Assembly: GCA_000750105.3 (NCBI GenBank)
Contig: JPHH03000006.1
Span: forward strand, 1 to 64,000
Reading direction: 5' to 3'
Length of the DNA: 64,000 nt
Source: Tolypocladium sp. Sup5 PDA-1
Taxonomy: Eukaryota > Ascomycota > Sordariomycetes > Hypocreales > Ophiocordycipitaceae
Below, one piece after another: positions 22,001 through 34,491 of the stretch. Every line of letters starts with the position of its first letter. Position 1 is the stretch's first letter. A program made the translations under genes and the position numbers. Under the pieces are notes generated by a model. The model searched no databases. It saw only the letters and a program-made list of their open reading frames with translations, and was not told the origin of the DNA.

Positions 22001-25000
22001 TCAGTCGAGGGGCTGCTGCTTGAAGAAGGACTTGCCGCGGAGCCACTTCCGATAAGCTTTGTATCGCTTCTTGGGGCCGTCCTCGTCTGTCACAGTCAGT
22101 GGATTCTCACCCACCTTTAAGAGTTCCGCGTAGACGTCCATCTCTTCCTCGGTACCAGCCGCCATGAGGCCTTGGTCTTGCCAGCTGCCGCTGATGTACT
22201 CTTGATATTCGGATGAATCGACATCCACCGGTGTGTCGCTGGAAACCACCAGGGGCAAGTTCTGCGGATGGCGGATATATCGTTCATAATCATCCGCCTC
22301 CTGCTCCCTGACCGATGGGTTGAGGGAGTCGTGGACCGCCTTCGTAAATGTCCACTGTGCCGCCTTGGACTTCTCGAGCGGTGTAGGCTTCGTCTTGCCG
22401 CGGTCGAGAGACGACGGGCCGGCCGCGGCAGGTGACTCGTCGACGCCGGGCAGCCCGGGGACCTTGCCCTGCACCGGCTGCAGCCAGCGCTGCAGCGACA
22501 TGCCTCTCGTTGCCGTCCTCCCCGAGGCGACCGAAGCGGCGTCATCTTCCACAGCCGGCAGCCGTGGCGAGTCAGCAGGACTAGGATACGCCGCTGCTCT
22601 CTTCGTCTTCTTTTTGTCTGCGTCCACGTCGCCGTCGGTGCGCACACGGAAGGGGCTCAGGTCGTATCGACCGTCCTGCGTCGACTTGAGGGGGATGTAT
22701 TTGATGGTCGAGTTCATCTTGTACGCGAACATCTTGGGGAACGACGACAGCGTGGCTGGTCGATAGTACTCAAGCCAGTAGTCGTCGAAAAATTCCACTG
22801 GCAAGGAAACGATTGGCCCGCGCAGCGGCACCAGAGGCGGGATCCTTCGGTCCTCGAGGCGACCCGGCGTATACCAATCGATGTAGTTGCCCCGTTTCGT
22901 GGCAGACCAGTCCCTGGGGTCGGCGTGGTGGAGGTAGTAGTCGGTGGCGAGATCCCAGAGCATCGGTTGCCCATGGGTGAAAATGTAGTTGCCGAGGAAC
23001 AGGTTGTACGCCTCCTGCCGCTGGCTGTCCAGGAACGAGTTGTTGTAGTAGCGCTTGAAACTCTCAATCATGTCGCGCGAGTGGCTGGTCCACTGGTTGA
23101 TCTTCCGGTACGTCTCCATGGTGTTGACGAGCTGGGACCCGCCGTACTGCACCGCAATCGTGTCTCCATGGTCGTGCCACATGTGGGTGAAGAGGTTGAC
23201 GGCATCTGTGTCATACTCGACGGACGTGTCCTCGAGGATTCCAAGGGCATGCAGCTGGTGGCCGAGCGCCCGCTTCCCAATGACGAACTGGGCAGCGTTG
23301 GTCCGGTCTAGACAGTCGATGCAGTTCGTCCGAGCCACGCCGTTCTGGGCCGTCATGGCGCTCGTTCGGCCGTCGCCGTTCTGGAAGAAGCCCGTGGTCC
23401 CGACGACAGACTCGGCGATGAGTTCCAGGTTGCCAATGACATCTCCGCCACGGACTTTGGACGCCCGACTCATGTCCCACGCCTTGTGGATGATTTTCTT
23501 TCCTGGCGGCAGAAATTGGTTGAGGTAATCGATGGAATGCGTGTACTCTTCCAGTAGCTTGGACTCCCTGGGCTGCCGCTCCTTGGCCTTAATGAGGTTT
23601 ACCACGTAAATGGGTGCGCCGTACCGTTCGAACAAGTCGTCGAAATGGAGAGCTGCAGCGCCATAGAACGGGTCCACGAGGTTGAGCTCGATGGGGGGCT
23701 TGGGCGTGACGCCTGTGCCGTCCTGCGTCCAGTACAGGGGGATGCTCCCGCGATGCTGTACATACGAGGTATACTGAGGGCTGCAATAGAGCCGGGGGCC
23801 TGGGGCGTGGAAGGATGTCGTCAGAGACTCTGCCACTATTTGCTCCGTCTCCACATCGTTGGCGACATAGCCCTGGCTGGCGGGTCAGCTAACGCTGGCA
23901 GATGGGATACACAGACAGGCAAGGTACGGAGGAAAGGGGGCTTGATGGCGTACATACCATGTCGTTCGCGCCGCGCTTGAGAAACCGGGCGCCTGCAAAG
24001 TATCGTGACCGTCGGGCAATGACTGTGATGTGCGCCGTTCGGCCATAGATAGAGAGGGCTTCTCCCGCATTAGCACACAACGCGGGCCGGCGGCGTCTGA
24101 CGCCCACTCACCTGCTTGGTCGATGTACCCGTGGATAATGGGGCGGCACCAGTCATAAGCATCTCGAAGGGCCCTGGCAGCCGGCTGGAGCAGATAGTCA
24201 TTCCATACGAACATGGAGTTCAAGTCCTCGTCCGAAGGCGGCAGGATGCCCTTGGCAAGAGCTGTCCTCTCCCTCGTGATGTTGTGCTGCAGGGTGCGGG
24301 TCACATCGTAGGAATAGCTGTAGTAGAAGGACCTGGTCAGGTCGAGGTTGTTGAGGATGCCGAGAAACCTCTGCTCCTCGGTGTTTCGGGAGTCCGGTTT
24401 GGACCGCCCGGGAGTGAGCGGAATCAGCTCGGTGCCTTCGATCTGGTATATATAGTGGCCGCCAACCATGGCAACAGTGCTCTTCTTGGTGATGAGGAGC
24501 ATGTAGTAGGGGCCGGTGAACTTTATGAAGCCCAGAAGGCCCCAGGTGGTGCACCGCAGTTTGATGCCCCCGGTCCCCCGGTTGCCGTCATCGATGGTGT
24601 CCAGAAGCTGGTTCATCTCCTTGAGGCTGTATACGATCTTGTCGTCGGTCATGTTGAGCTCTGCTCCCTCGGTGGTGCGGTCAATCTTGAGGATCCTGTA
24701 CCGCTTCTCGCTCACGTCGACCCCCACAACGTAGTAGCGGCTGGCAGTCTCGTACAAGCTGAATTTGTGCATCTTGTAGACCAGGCGGTCGGGGGCCCTG
24801 TCGTCATCGTCACGGTCAGCGGTAGCGGTGGAGGGCATGCAGGCTGCCGAGTCTGGGCTCGAGGTTCGAATAAAGGGCTTAGCCACCGCCGGCTCATCGT
24901 CGTTGTCGTCCTCGGCAGCCCGCCCGCGGGAGCTAACGGGGTTGGATGCTGGGGGGCTCGCTGCCTCGTTGTTCTGGAGGAGTGGGAAGACTGGCGAGCC

Positions 25001-25117
25001 GTCGGCCGGGTCGGGGGTCTGAGGCCGGGGCGCGCTGCTCGCCAGAACCGCGCCCGCCGAGCTCGTGGTAGCAGCGTCGGACATGACGGAGGGCGAAGAG
25101 GCATGGCCTGATGCCAT
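22001..25117 (-). CDS. FIG4: Polyphosphoinositide phosphatase FIG4 (Sac domain)
   Basis: Sac-family phosphatase that removes the 5-phosphate of PI(3,5)P2 at the vacuole/endosome, working in the Fab1-Vac14 complex. Three exons: 25117-24112, 24061-23958 and 23872-22001, giving 993 aa. The Sac core begins at KMHKFSLYETASRYYVVGVD. Conserved blocks are GLLGFIKFTGPYYMLLIT and RRSRYFAGARFLKRG. The catalytic motif RTNCIDCLDRTNAAQ has its CX5R cysteine near residue 554, so all active-site residues are present. The first ~130 residues are Ser/Pro/acidic-rich and variable. Intron 1 ends in GAG rather than CAG/TAG. A C-terminal Lys/Arg-rich tail follows. The family assignment is firm; the exact N terminus is the most upstream good ATG. 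Confidence 0.96.
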
Positions 25118-25999
25118 GGAAAGAGTCAGGCGCTGAGGCAGCCGGCTATTGCATGGCGAGACTGCACACAGCTGCTGTGCGCACCCAAGGAGCTTCCCGT
25201 CAGCCGCTGCGCCGTACTGCGGGCACCACGTTCGTCGGCGACGGAGCAGGCCGGCGTGCAGGGTGTGAATGGAGCAGCAAGGCGAGAGCAGGACAACGTG
25301 CGCAGTCGAAGATTGGTATGAAGTAGGTCGAAAGAAGTCTGTTGAAAGTGGTGGACGAAGCGTGGATGGATTTGGGTCCCGTGGTAGAGGTGGTGAATTG
25401 GTGATGAGGTGCAGTTGCATTCCAAATGCGGCAACGAGCTTCAGTGGGGCTCCGCCAACTGATTTGAAGTCTTCTGGACACGACTAGGGTGCATTTATGG
25501 CGCCTGTGCATTGTATACTCCGTACGGCTTACGAGTATTCGATCTTCATCGCACATCAGGAATGCTCTGTTACACCACCAGTATACTTTTAAGCAAGGTA
25601 GATAGCTTTGCAGCATACCCAAGGAAACATGGCACGGTGCATCTATCCCCAGCATAGGCGCATATTGCTGTACCTGCGTCGCGTTACGAGTACACAGTGG
25701 GTACTCCGTAGCTACCTTGGGTACGAAGTACTCCGTACCTATTCATATACAGTGCTCTCGAGAACCTGAATCTCTGCCAGGCCCAGCTTGCAGTTGCTCG
25801 TAGCCAAGTCAAGCCTCCCTCCCATCTCTCTCGTCCGTCATATGGTTGGTAGCCGAAAGTACATAGTTAGCCTCTACATCGAGACTCGGCATCGCAGGGA
25901 ACGCGAAGCTTCCGTCGGCCGCATGTCCGCAACTTAATTGGGATTACCTCCCAAAGTAGGCCGATGTGGACTGGGGAACAGGCAGAGGCCACCGGCAGC
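25118..25999. promoter_or_regulatory. FIG4 upstream region with TACGGAGTAC-type words
   Basis: About 880 bp between the FIG4 start and the end of the GEA gene. It contains a dense set of GTACTCCGTA / TACGAAGTACTCCGTACC words at 25694-25745, part of a dispersed motif seen elsewhere in the window. No gene recognised. Confidence 0.5.
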
Positions 26000-28900
26000 T
26001 CACTCCTGGTCATCCACAGCCGCTGCTGTCGCCTCTTTGCCCACCTCACACCCCTCCTCCATCTCCTGCTTGGCCTCCTCGTCTTTCGCCACCGGGGCTG
26101 CCTCAGGCTCCTCCACTGATAAGTCGCTCCGTAAATCCGGCAGGAATCGATCAACGCGTTTCCACGTCTCGTCCCACAGCGTTTTTCTCGACGGGTCCTG
26201 CGTCGGGGGCACCAGATACCCACTGCTCGCCATGAACAGAACCACGTTTTTCAGGTTCTCTCGCACAGCCTCCTCCTACATTGGCGTCAGTATCGGCAAG
26301 ATGAATGCACCCGGGACAGCCCGCGGCCACTTACCAGGCTATCTCCTTGCCCGCTGTTCATAAGACGGTCCATGATGTCGATTATCTTGACCCACAGGTC
26401 CAGCATCCCGTCCCATTCAGAGAGCAACACCAGGTATTGAAGAAACACTTTGCACAAAAGGGAAGCAGATTGGACTCGCATCTCGCTCATCCCATCTCGA
26501 TCTGACGAGAACACTTCCGGCTTCAGGAGCCGGAGTATCAAGGGGAACAGAACCTTGCTAAATATCGCGGTCCACTCTTTCGCGTCAGTGCATGTCAGCT
26601 CTGGTGAAAGGAGCGACCGCTGCATGGCCGAGAAGGCCAGCTGGCGCACGTCGCGGCATGGGTTCATGCACTGTGTCGTCAGGGCCTGTAAAATGGGAAG
26701 CCAGTAGGCCGACCAGGCTGCGTGGTGAGTCAGTAACTGTATTCGTGGCCCAGTGTCCCAGAAGCACCCACCTTCACTGCTTTCCAGGTGGGACTGTTGC
26801 ATCAGCTGGGGGATACGGGACGTCATGTCTTGCAATGTGTTCACTGCTCTGCAAGCTCGCGCAACGGTTTGGCTGTCGCTACGGCGGCAAGACAAAAGCG
26901 GGTTAGCAGTGCCTTGGAGTTGCGAGAGTGTCAAGAGGGAACCACTCACGCCTTCACATCTTTCGCTGGCCGCTCGCCTTTGCGTTGTGTAGCGTCTGTG
27001 GTTTGCCCAAGTGCCGCATGCGGGTTGGCGGCGGAGGCAAAGTGGTCCAAGAGGGAGACGGCCGCTTCGTAGTTGTCTGCCATAATGGCAGGTGGGTTTC
27101 CTGTGCTGCCCTTCTCAAGGATGTCGAAGACTAAAGCCGCAGACTCCGGGCTTCCGGCCAGGACCCGTAGAATAGCCCAGAAGTCTGGAGAAGTCATCAT
27201 CTCGCTTCTCAACGGGCCGGGCTCGTCGGTGCAGGCGGCGAGGCCCCTGAGAATTGTTTCCGAGGTCTTGGCTAGGACATCAGGTGGGAGGCTCGAAACC
27301 GTGTGGAGTAGGAACGGAACGTTGACGAAGTCATGATCCTGCCTCCATTGTCAGCGCAACCGACGAATAACAAAATCGAGAAGGCACGGCTGCCGAGCCA
27401 CTCACGTAGCTGTGCTTAAGCATCATGAGAGCATAAAACGTCACTCGGGATACGGTGATGTGATGCCAGTGCGCAGAATCGCGCAACAGTCGTTGCAGGG
27501 TGTCAAACACATGTTTTCCCATGCCCTCGACGGATGCGGCATCCCGAACGGCCAAAATCGTGCAAAACTCTAGAATGTAGGCTGCGCTTGGATCATATTT
27601 AGGCAATGCCGTTGCGGGGCTTTGGCCGTTCGTTGGCGGAATGGCCACCGAGTCCTGTTTGACGCTTATGACAGTGGCGTGATCGTCCTCGGGAATCTGA
27701 TCCAGGAGAGCCTGAACCAGGTCCGTCGCCGATTGAGCCGACAAGGTCCTGGTCAAGTCAGTACATTCATCATATCTCGGCTTAGTCTTGACCACTCACG
27801 CGATGTTGTTGAAGACGTTGCCCATGTTGCACGACTTCACACAGTCGATTGTGCAAAGCGTGCTCTCAAGCTCCTCTTCGGACGGCTCCGGGGGATCGTC
27901 TGCCGCATAGCTGGAAATATAGGACGTGAACGCACTGAAAAATCCCGCATCCGCTGAACGTGCGGCTCGGTCGATCACCTGTGACGGCGTTTGCAGGGGG
28001 ATTGCCGTGATCGGCAAGGACAAGTGGCTGGCCGAGGCAAACGACGGGATCAGAGAGTTTACAAACAAGTTGCGCCATATTTGTATGACCTATGTGTAGT
28101 TAGCAGGGTCCTTTGGTCTCAGCTTGAAAGCGACGTTGAGGTGGCTTACGTGTTTCCAGCTTCGCCGAATGAGCGCCTCACTGCCAGTGACCACCCGGAA
28201 CAGCACGAGCGTTGCGAGCTGGGCTCGGAAATCCCTACCAAGCTTGACTGCCAGCTCGCTGACCATCACACTACCATCGCCGGCCTGTACTTCGGTGTTC
28301 AACAACGTGTTGAAGGGAATCTCGGTAGCCAAGGTGCTCATATGGCTCAGGCAGTACACGATCTGGTCGAGTGCTTCAGTATTCTCGTACTTGGCTGCCA
28401 CGCGAGCACACTCGTCAAATCCTGTGACTACTCTGGCAAAAACAGCATCATCGGTCGCAGACATGAAGACGTATGAGAGTGTCGAAACGATAGGTTTCCA
28501 GGTAGCGGCGAACATGTCGGCGTCGTAGATGTTGGTGTTGCAGATGACCAGGCCGCCGGCGGACTCGGTTTTCAGCAGCAGCTCCCTCCATGCATAGTCA
28601 AAGGCATGCTTGTTGTCGTGCTCATCAGGCAGAATAATTTCATTCGACTTGATAGAGTCAAATATGCCCCCGAGGTACTCCGCCGAAAAATCCTGGCCGT
28701 TGTTTTGCCCCCGCAGATTCCTCGAGAAGTCGTCAAAGGTCATGCGTTTCGACGATTTGAGATTTGGGTTGTGCTGGTCGGTATTTAGAATGATTATAGC
28801 GTAGGTCAGGATGAAAACGGCATCCTTGTCGGCCACCTCGTCAACTCCATCGCCAGAGCAATACTTCTCCGAGAAGGATTCCACTATTGACGCAATAAGC

Positions 28901-31222
28901 GGCGCCTCGCCAGGCAATCGAAATGTCTCGAGCAGTACTCGGAGAGCTTCATCGATACGCTTCCCGGAGAAGTCAAACTGGTCCATAAAGGCCTCCAAAA
29001 CAGCTTCGTTGCCTTTCTTGGACAAAAAATCGCCCAGGACAGACTTTGATACCCGGGACGTTCCCTTGAGGAACTTGGCGATCTTGACCGGGTCGTTGGC
29101 GTCAGTGACGATGCCCTGTGCCTCCAAGTAACCCAGCCCGACCTTAGGCTTTTCGTTGAACTTGCTGGTTCCCTTGATTATGATCTTCTTTCTTCGCCGT
29201 TGTTCTCTGAGTTGAGCAGGGTCCGGGTAACCTTCGTACACCGGCGCCTCTTGCAGCCTCTCGGCCAAAAACTGGATGTATCGGAGAAGGGCGTCCAGAC
29301 ACAGAGGGGGAACACTTGTAGTACTCCAGGTAGCAGAATCCGGAAGCGCATTGCGCGAAAGGAGACCAATCATGTCTTCGCAAAGATCGGCTCGGTCCTC
29401 GTCACAGTCATAGTTGACAAAGAGCTCGGCAACAAAGGTTGGCATGCGCGACAACACCCCAATGCTTTCGACCATGGCTTGCCGAGCATCGGGCTTGCGA
29501 GCGCCGCCCTCCAACCCAAGCTTTTGCCTATCCTTGACTGATACTGGAGTGGAACGACCACTGCCCTGTTGCGAAGGCGGAGGCTTTACCAGCTTTGGGG
29601 TTTCCGGTATACCGGAATACAAGGACGGATCGATGCCAGGTTCGCGGGGAATATGAACTGTAGGGTGAAGGCATGCGACTAGATACGACAAGAAGAGCTC
29701 TTGTTGCAGTTTGAGGACGCCTCTGCAGGTCGCCAGCAGTGTTCCTGCCACGATCAACGACTCTTGCAGGACAGCCATGTTGTCGGATCTGACCAGCTGG
29801 AAAAGATAGCAGCATAAACGGTCCTCTGCAATAGTCGCAAGAGCCGGATGCCGGGCCACGAATGGCCCAGATACCTCAAGCGCTACATGAAGGATACGCA
29901 TGGCCATGACTCTCATCGTGTCGGTGTGTTGGCGGTCGTTTGGGTCCAAGAAATTGACGAGAACCCGGAAGAGTTCTCTGACGGAGGGCAGGGAGTAGGG
30001 CTTGAGGTCCAATGACTCTGTGTCATCGCTGTCCTCGCTCGAGGCGGTGCCTTGGGCTGCCTCAGGCAGCGGACCATCGTCATCGCCATCGCCATCGCCA
30101 TCGGTGACAGGGCCCAGGGCGACCGGACTGTGGACTGGCGATGTCGTGCCATCGGTGCCAGTAGGACCTTCACTCGTGCTGGCAGGCGTGGGTTCTTCCA
30201 TCCTGATGCGCCCCATGTCACCCTGGACACGATGATCCAGATCCTCACTGTCATTCCCAGCTTCGGCTTCTAGGTGCTTGACGTCTTCAAATATGATCTG
30301 GCACATCCTCACCATGGACGCCTCGGCTGTTCTGCGTAGGACAGGGGAAAAGCGCGGCTGGGAGCAGATAGCCAAGCCGCGGCCCATCATGTCGCAAACG
30401 CTCTCATCGCTCAGGATGTCGCCCCCTGGGCCCGACATCATGTCCTCCATGAGGTTGAGGATCATGAGCAGGACAACCTCGCCTTGAGCAGAGTCGCTGA
30501 TGTCGAACTGACAATGCGTCACGGCGGCCGAGAGTGACTGCATGGCCAACGCGAAACGGGGAGACTCGGCGCAGACGAAGCCATAGGCGAGAAACTTCCT
30601 CAGCGCCCCGAGCGCGAGGACGGTGATGGGCGCGGCAGTTCCCTTGGCCTGTATCACAAGCAGGAAGGGAGCCAAGAGCGAGGGAGCGTCAAACGAGCGA
30701 ACGTCTATGGACTGGTTTCAGCAGCGGTAGCATGGAACCCCCCGGGGCCGGGGGGGGGGGGGGGCACGCACCTTTGATGGCAGCAATCTCGTACCGTAGC
30801 TTGCCGAAGCCCGCGATCATGGGGTTGTCCTGCATGCTCTTGCCTTTCTGGCCGCGCAAACCCCAGCGATTGTTGGCGGCGATGGCATCAGAGCCACTGT
30901 CATCGGCGCCTGGGGAGGCCAGAGAGCTTCTGTTGCGGCCCTTGGAAGCAGGGCTGTGCGGGCCGAGCTGTATGGGGTTGGGGCTGCCGCCGAGGATAGC
31001 GGAGACGGAGGAGTGCGGCGACCGGGCATTCTTCTGGATTGCGGACGTGATGGATATGCATTCGGAGATGACCAAGGAGATGGGGTCGACGGCGACGGAG
31101 ACTGGGCGGCTGCGGTATCGCATCCTCGGGGCGTCGTTGCTCGGACGCTCGTGGTACGGCGTCAAGGAGTCGGGGGGCAGCGAGGCCCCCATTGTGCCAG
31201 AGAGCTTGGCATCGCGACTCAT
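26000..31222 (-). CDS. GEA2: Sec7-domain ARF guanine-nucleotide exchange factor, GEA/GBF1 family
   Basis: Activates ARF GTPases at the Golgi to drive COPI coat assembly. Eight exons: 31222-30772, 30704-28150, 28089-27800, 27748-27406, 27338-26950, 26878-26772, 26717-26335 and 26275-26000, giving 1597 aa, in the family range. The N-terminal DCB part shows HSSVSAILGG and NRWGLRGQKGK. The Sec7 domain spans about residues 680-840, with the catalytic-glutamate loop FRLPGEAPLIASIVESF near residue 750 and FILTYAIIILNTDQHNPN. HDS-type helical repeats follow, for example SWKHVIQIWRNLFVNSLIPS, formed across a splice junction. The C-terminus is Glu/Ala-rich. Intron 1 carries a 16-nt C run. GEA1 versus GEA2 cannot be separated; filamentous fungi usually have one. 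Confidence 0.95.
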
Positions 31223-31320
31223 GGTCTGTCGCTGGGCGAAGGAGGAAAGCTGAGGGCATTAGCCAATGAATACGTCTGGCTTGGGCCGAATGCGCGTGCT
31301 CGGTCGGGCTCGCTCACCTT
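31223..31320 (-). promoter_or_regulatory. Probable 5'-UTR intron of the GEA gene
   Basis: On the minus strand a good donor (AAG then GTGAGC) at about 31318, a GGCTAATG branch-like word and CCTCAG about 20 nt before the start codon suggest a leader intron. It is inferred from splice signals only. Confidence 0.4.
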
Positions 31321-32159
31321 GTCCTTGTCCACAAGAGGCGGCAGAGTGGCGGCGGACGCGGCAGACGAGGCTAGAGGGGGAAATGCGTCACCTTGTTTGC
31401 CTGATTGGCGCGTCCCGACGGGCTGGTCAATGGGTGAGGTAGGCAAAGGTCGATGCCGTTGGACTGGCCTAGGATCGGTTATCGCCGACGTGCTGGTGCC
31501 TTGCGATGCTCGGTGTCGGTCGAGGCTGAGGTGTTGGAGTCGAGATGCTGGAGTGCAGCAATACTGGGTCACCCGTGATTGGCTGGCTGGAGCTAGGTCG
31601 CGAGGCGCTGTCGGGTCGCCGCTAGAGCCTCGCTGATGGGTGAAGTGCAGTGCTCAGGTACAACCAAATATATGGATCTCGCATGCAAAAGGATGTAGTT
31701 ACCGACGACGAATGAAGCTGTGCACAACTCTCCGATGACGCCCTTAAAGGTATCTTCTTGCTCCGACATTCAACTCAGGCAACCAGAAAATTGCTTTCAT
31801 TCCGTTGGCTTCCTAAACGCCCGCCCAGCCATCATGGCCCTGGCCCTCCAGCGCCTGCTCTTGCTGGCTTCGGCCGTGAGTATCCCACTCCAACTGAGCC
31901 TCGGCCCAGAATCCCAACATGATAAAAAGAAAGCTGAAATGCCAACCCCTTGACAGGTGGGCCTCGCCTCTCACAGAAGAGAATCGTTCATTCCATCAGA
32001 GCAGCGGTGCCAAAATCTCGAACCAACGGCCAGGCTCCCTAACGTACACTCTTATACAGCCCGCGTTGTGGCTGAAGGGTTGACAGCAGAAACAACAAAT
32101 TGGGGGCATGGCCCGGCCAATGATGCTGATGATGATGTGGCAAGAGACGAAGGAGCCTC
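31321..32159. other. Spacer between GEA 5' end and ANP1 3' end; possible small plus-strand transcript
   Basis: No firm gene. A plus-strand ATG at about 31834 opens a hydrophobic stretch MALALQRLLLLASA followed directly by GTGAGT and, about 90 nt on, CTTGACAG then open frame. This could be the first exon of a small protein whose transcript would overlap the 3' end of ANP1 antisense. Evidence is limited to the signals. Confidence 0.3.
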
Positions 32160-33825
32160 TCAAGATGCCACCTCGCCGGCTTTTGCACCTCCAGCTGCAG
32201 CCCCTGCTGCCTTGGCTGCCGCGCCCTGCCGGGAGCCAGGCGAGTCACCATCTGACTTCTGCTGTTGCTGCTGCCGCATTTCCTGCTTGTCTTTTTCCCA
32301 CTGGGTATTGGCGTCTCCAAACTCCTCCTTAATTTTTTGCTCTTTAGCCTTCTTTTCCTGTTCCTCCTTCTCACGAGCGATCCGCTCCTGTTCCATTTCC
32401 TAATTGCGCCGTCAGTCACAGTTTCGCCGGTGGCCACTGCGCAAAAACCTACCTCCATATGGCGGATGTCGTCCACGCTGGGTTCGTACAGATGCCAGAT
32501 CACATAGTGCGGCAAGCCAACCACCGAGTACTGCATCCGCCGCGCCATCTAAAACCACTGTTAGCTCCCATAGCCTGTGGGTTTGCCATGCTTCATTCAT
32601 ACCTTGCCGAAACCCTCCGTCTCCGCGTGTTTCTGAAAGCTAAACGCTGGGAAATGAACACCAGTCCGGAAGACCTTGGCCTTGGCAAGAATGCTGACGC
32701 CCCCGACACCGTCAATCTCCATTTCCATGTCAGGGTCACCGTACGGATCGCGAAGGTAGGCGAGATGTGGCCGCCATGTGGCATATTCCGCATAACCCTC
32801 GACGATGACGGCATCTTCATCCAATGTATCGGCCAATGCGAGCGCCGTCTCCGATTCTTGCCACGAGTTTAAGTCGTAGGGCTGCTCTCCACCCAGCCAG
32901 TCGGGCAGAGGCCGCCAAACATCTGCAGGCAGGTCAGGGCAATGCACTTGTGAAGGAGGAGGGGCCAGGGTCACCGCCGTAACGTACTCGGTACAATGAC
33001 GTCCTTGTTGTGACGCATGAGATCCTCGAGGATGGTAAAAGGGGCGGTTTCGACGTCGACATCCCGCCAGTATACCCAAGAGTGGTAGGGCCGTAGGGCT
33101 GCGCTGAGCAGCCAATTGCGGGCCTGTGCCATCAATTTTCTACGGCTCGCCTGTGCGGCAAAGCCGTGACGGCTCTCGACATCCTGGTTCACCTTCTGGC
33201 CGAAGTCTTTCTCAATGATGGAGATTTCGCCGTACGGCTGCTTCGCATCTTGGTCGGCTTGTATTTGTTCCAGGTTCTCTGACAGCACCTCCAAGGTTCG
33301 GTCCTTGGAATCGGATACAAGGAACGCGAGGTCGATGAGGTGGTGGGGATACGTGAAGTTGCGCAAATGTGAAAAGAACATGGGAAGATGAGGCTCGGCA
33401 TCGCGGAGTGGCACGCACAGAAGGATGCGCTCCTCGCGTTCCCAGCCACGGGCAGTGCCTTGCACATTTGTCAAGTCATAATATCGGACTGTTTCGAGTT
33501 CGAGGTCGGCGGACGAGGATAAGAGGCCAAACGATACAAGGGAAACAACGGGGTTCGAGGGCCAAAGCCACAGGCCAAGGACCAAGAGGACGACGGCGAC
33601 GGCGCCGAGGCGGACCAAGAGCTTCCTTCGACGCCGATTCGCTGGCACGGAGGTCCGGGGTTGGAACCTGATGCCGTTGCCATGTTACCGTTAGCAGAGG
33701 CGCAATGGAGCCGGAGCACATGGCGGAGCAAGGCTCGATGGGTTTTACCTGTGAGGAGAGATATCGAACGTGCTTCCACGTGGATAGCCGTTGGCAAAGC
33801 CGCTTGCGTGATGCCGGGGCATCAT
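32160..33825 (-). CDS. ANP1: ANP1/MNN9/VAN1-family Golgi mannosyltransferase (mannan polymerase subunit)
   Basis: Type II Golgi membrane glycosyltransferase family (Pfam Anp1) that extends the mannan backbone of N-glycans. Five exons: 33825-33749, 33667-32988, 32922-32603, 32548-32453 and 32399-32160, giving 470 aa. The first exon is short and starts MMPRHHASGFANGYP; it is required because the second exon has no ATG. A basic cytosolic tail NRRRRKLL precedes one membrane anchor (LVRLGAVAVVLLVLGLWLW). The catalytic region contains ILLCVPLRDAEPHLPMFF and the DVDVET metal-binding motif, with HNKDVIVPNVWRP joined across an intron. The Glu/Lys-rich coiled tail (EMEQERIAREKEEQEKKAKE) favours the Anp1 type over Mnn9 or Van1. 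Confidence 0.92.
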
Positions 33826-34027
33826 CTTGGAGTCGGCAAGGGATGCATACGAAGGCATCCAGAAATCCTTGCCAGCGCGCACACCGCGCTCCGCGTTTAG
33901 AAGACGGAGGGAAATCTGGGTAGTTGGAGATGAGACGTGGCGTGGCGCGGACAGTCGTCGTGGTTGGCACTAGTCGCGATCACAGAGCCTCCCTTGCTGC
34001 CGGACTCGACGAGCTTGCGACAAGCGC

Positions 34028-34081
34028 GCTGAGCAAGCGATGACGGCCGCGCTGAGCAAGCGATGACGGCCGCGCTGAGCA
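34028..34081. repeat. Short tandem repeat, about 2.3 copies
   Basis: The unit GCGCTGAGCAAGCGATGACG plus GCC is repeated directly at about 34028-34075 with a partial third copy, giving a near-perfect duplication upstream of ANP1. Confidence 0.85.
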
Positions 34082-34261
34082 GAAGGTGAGGCGGCCTCTG
34101 GTGCTCTTCTTATTCAGGGTTGAGGGTACTGAGACGGGCAGCGTAGCACGTGGGATCGTATCCACGGAGTGGAATGCCACCCTTTTCGATACAGCTGCTG
34201 GCTCTGGGGTCGCTGCTTACCTAATAATAATATGGGGCTCACCCTCTCCAAACGGGCAAGG

Positions 34262-34491
34262 AAGGGGTCGACAGAAAAAGCGGCACCGCAAATGGACCAC
34301 GGTTGCCACGTCAACGTCTTGAATTCAACCTTTATCCACGGCCGCAAACTGTTAGAAATATCGCGTTTCTTTATAGGCTATCATTGATAAGTACTTAAAG
34401 AAGCCAAGATTAATACTTTCTCAATAATTCGGAGGTTGAATCGTGCTTTCCGCAGGGCAGAGACTTTTGCCGCTTTTTCTGTCGACCCCTT
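34262..34491. repeat. 24-nt perfect inverted repeat with 182-nt AT-rich spacer
   Basis: The word at 34262-34285 (starting AAGGGGTCGACAG, ending AGCGGCA) recurs as its exact reverse complement at 34468-34491. The sequence between is AT-rich and non-coding. This fits a small MITE-like element or a long hairpin; no target-site duplication could be recognised outside the arms. Confidence 0.85.

Noticed and set aside
24116..25111. 331-aa plus-strand frame opposite FIG4
   Set aside because: Antisense shadow of the Sac domain coding sequence; the sense protein is clearly conserved.
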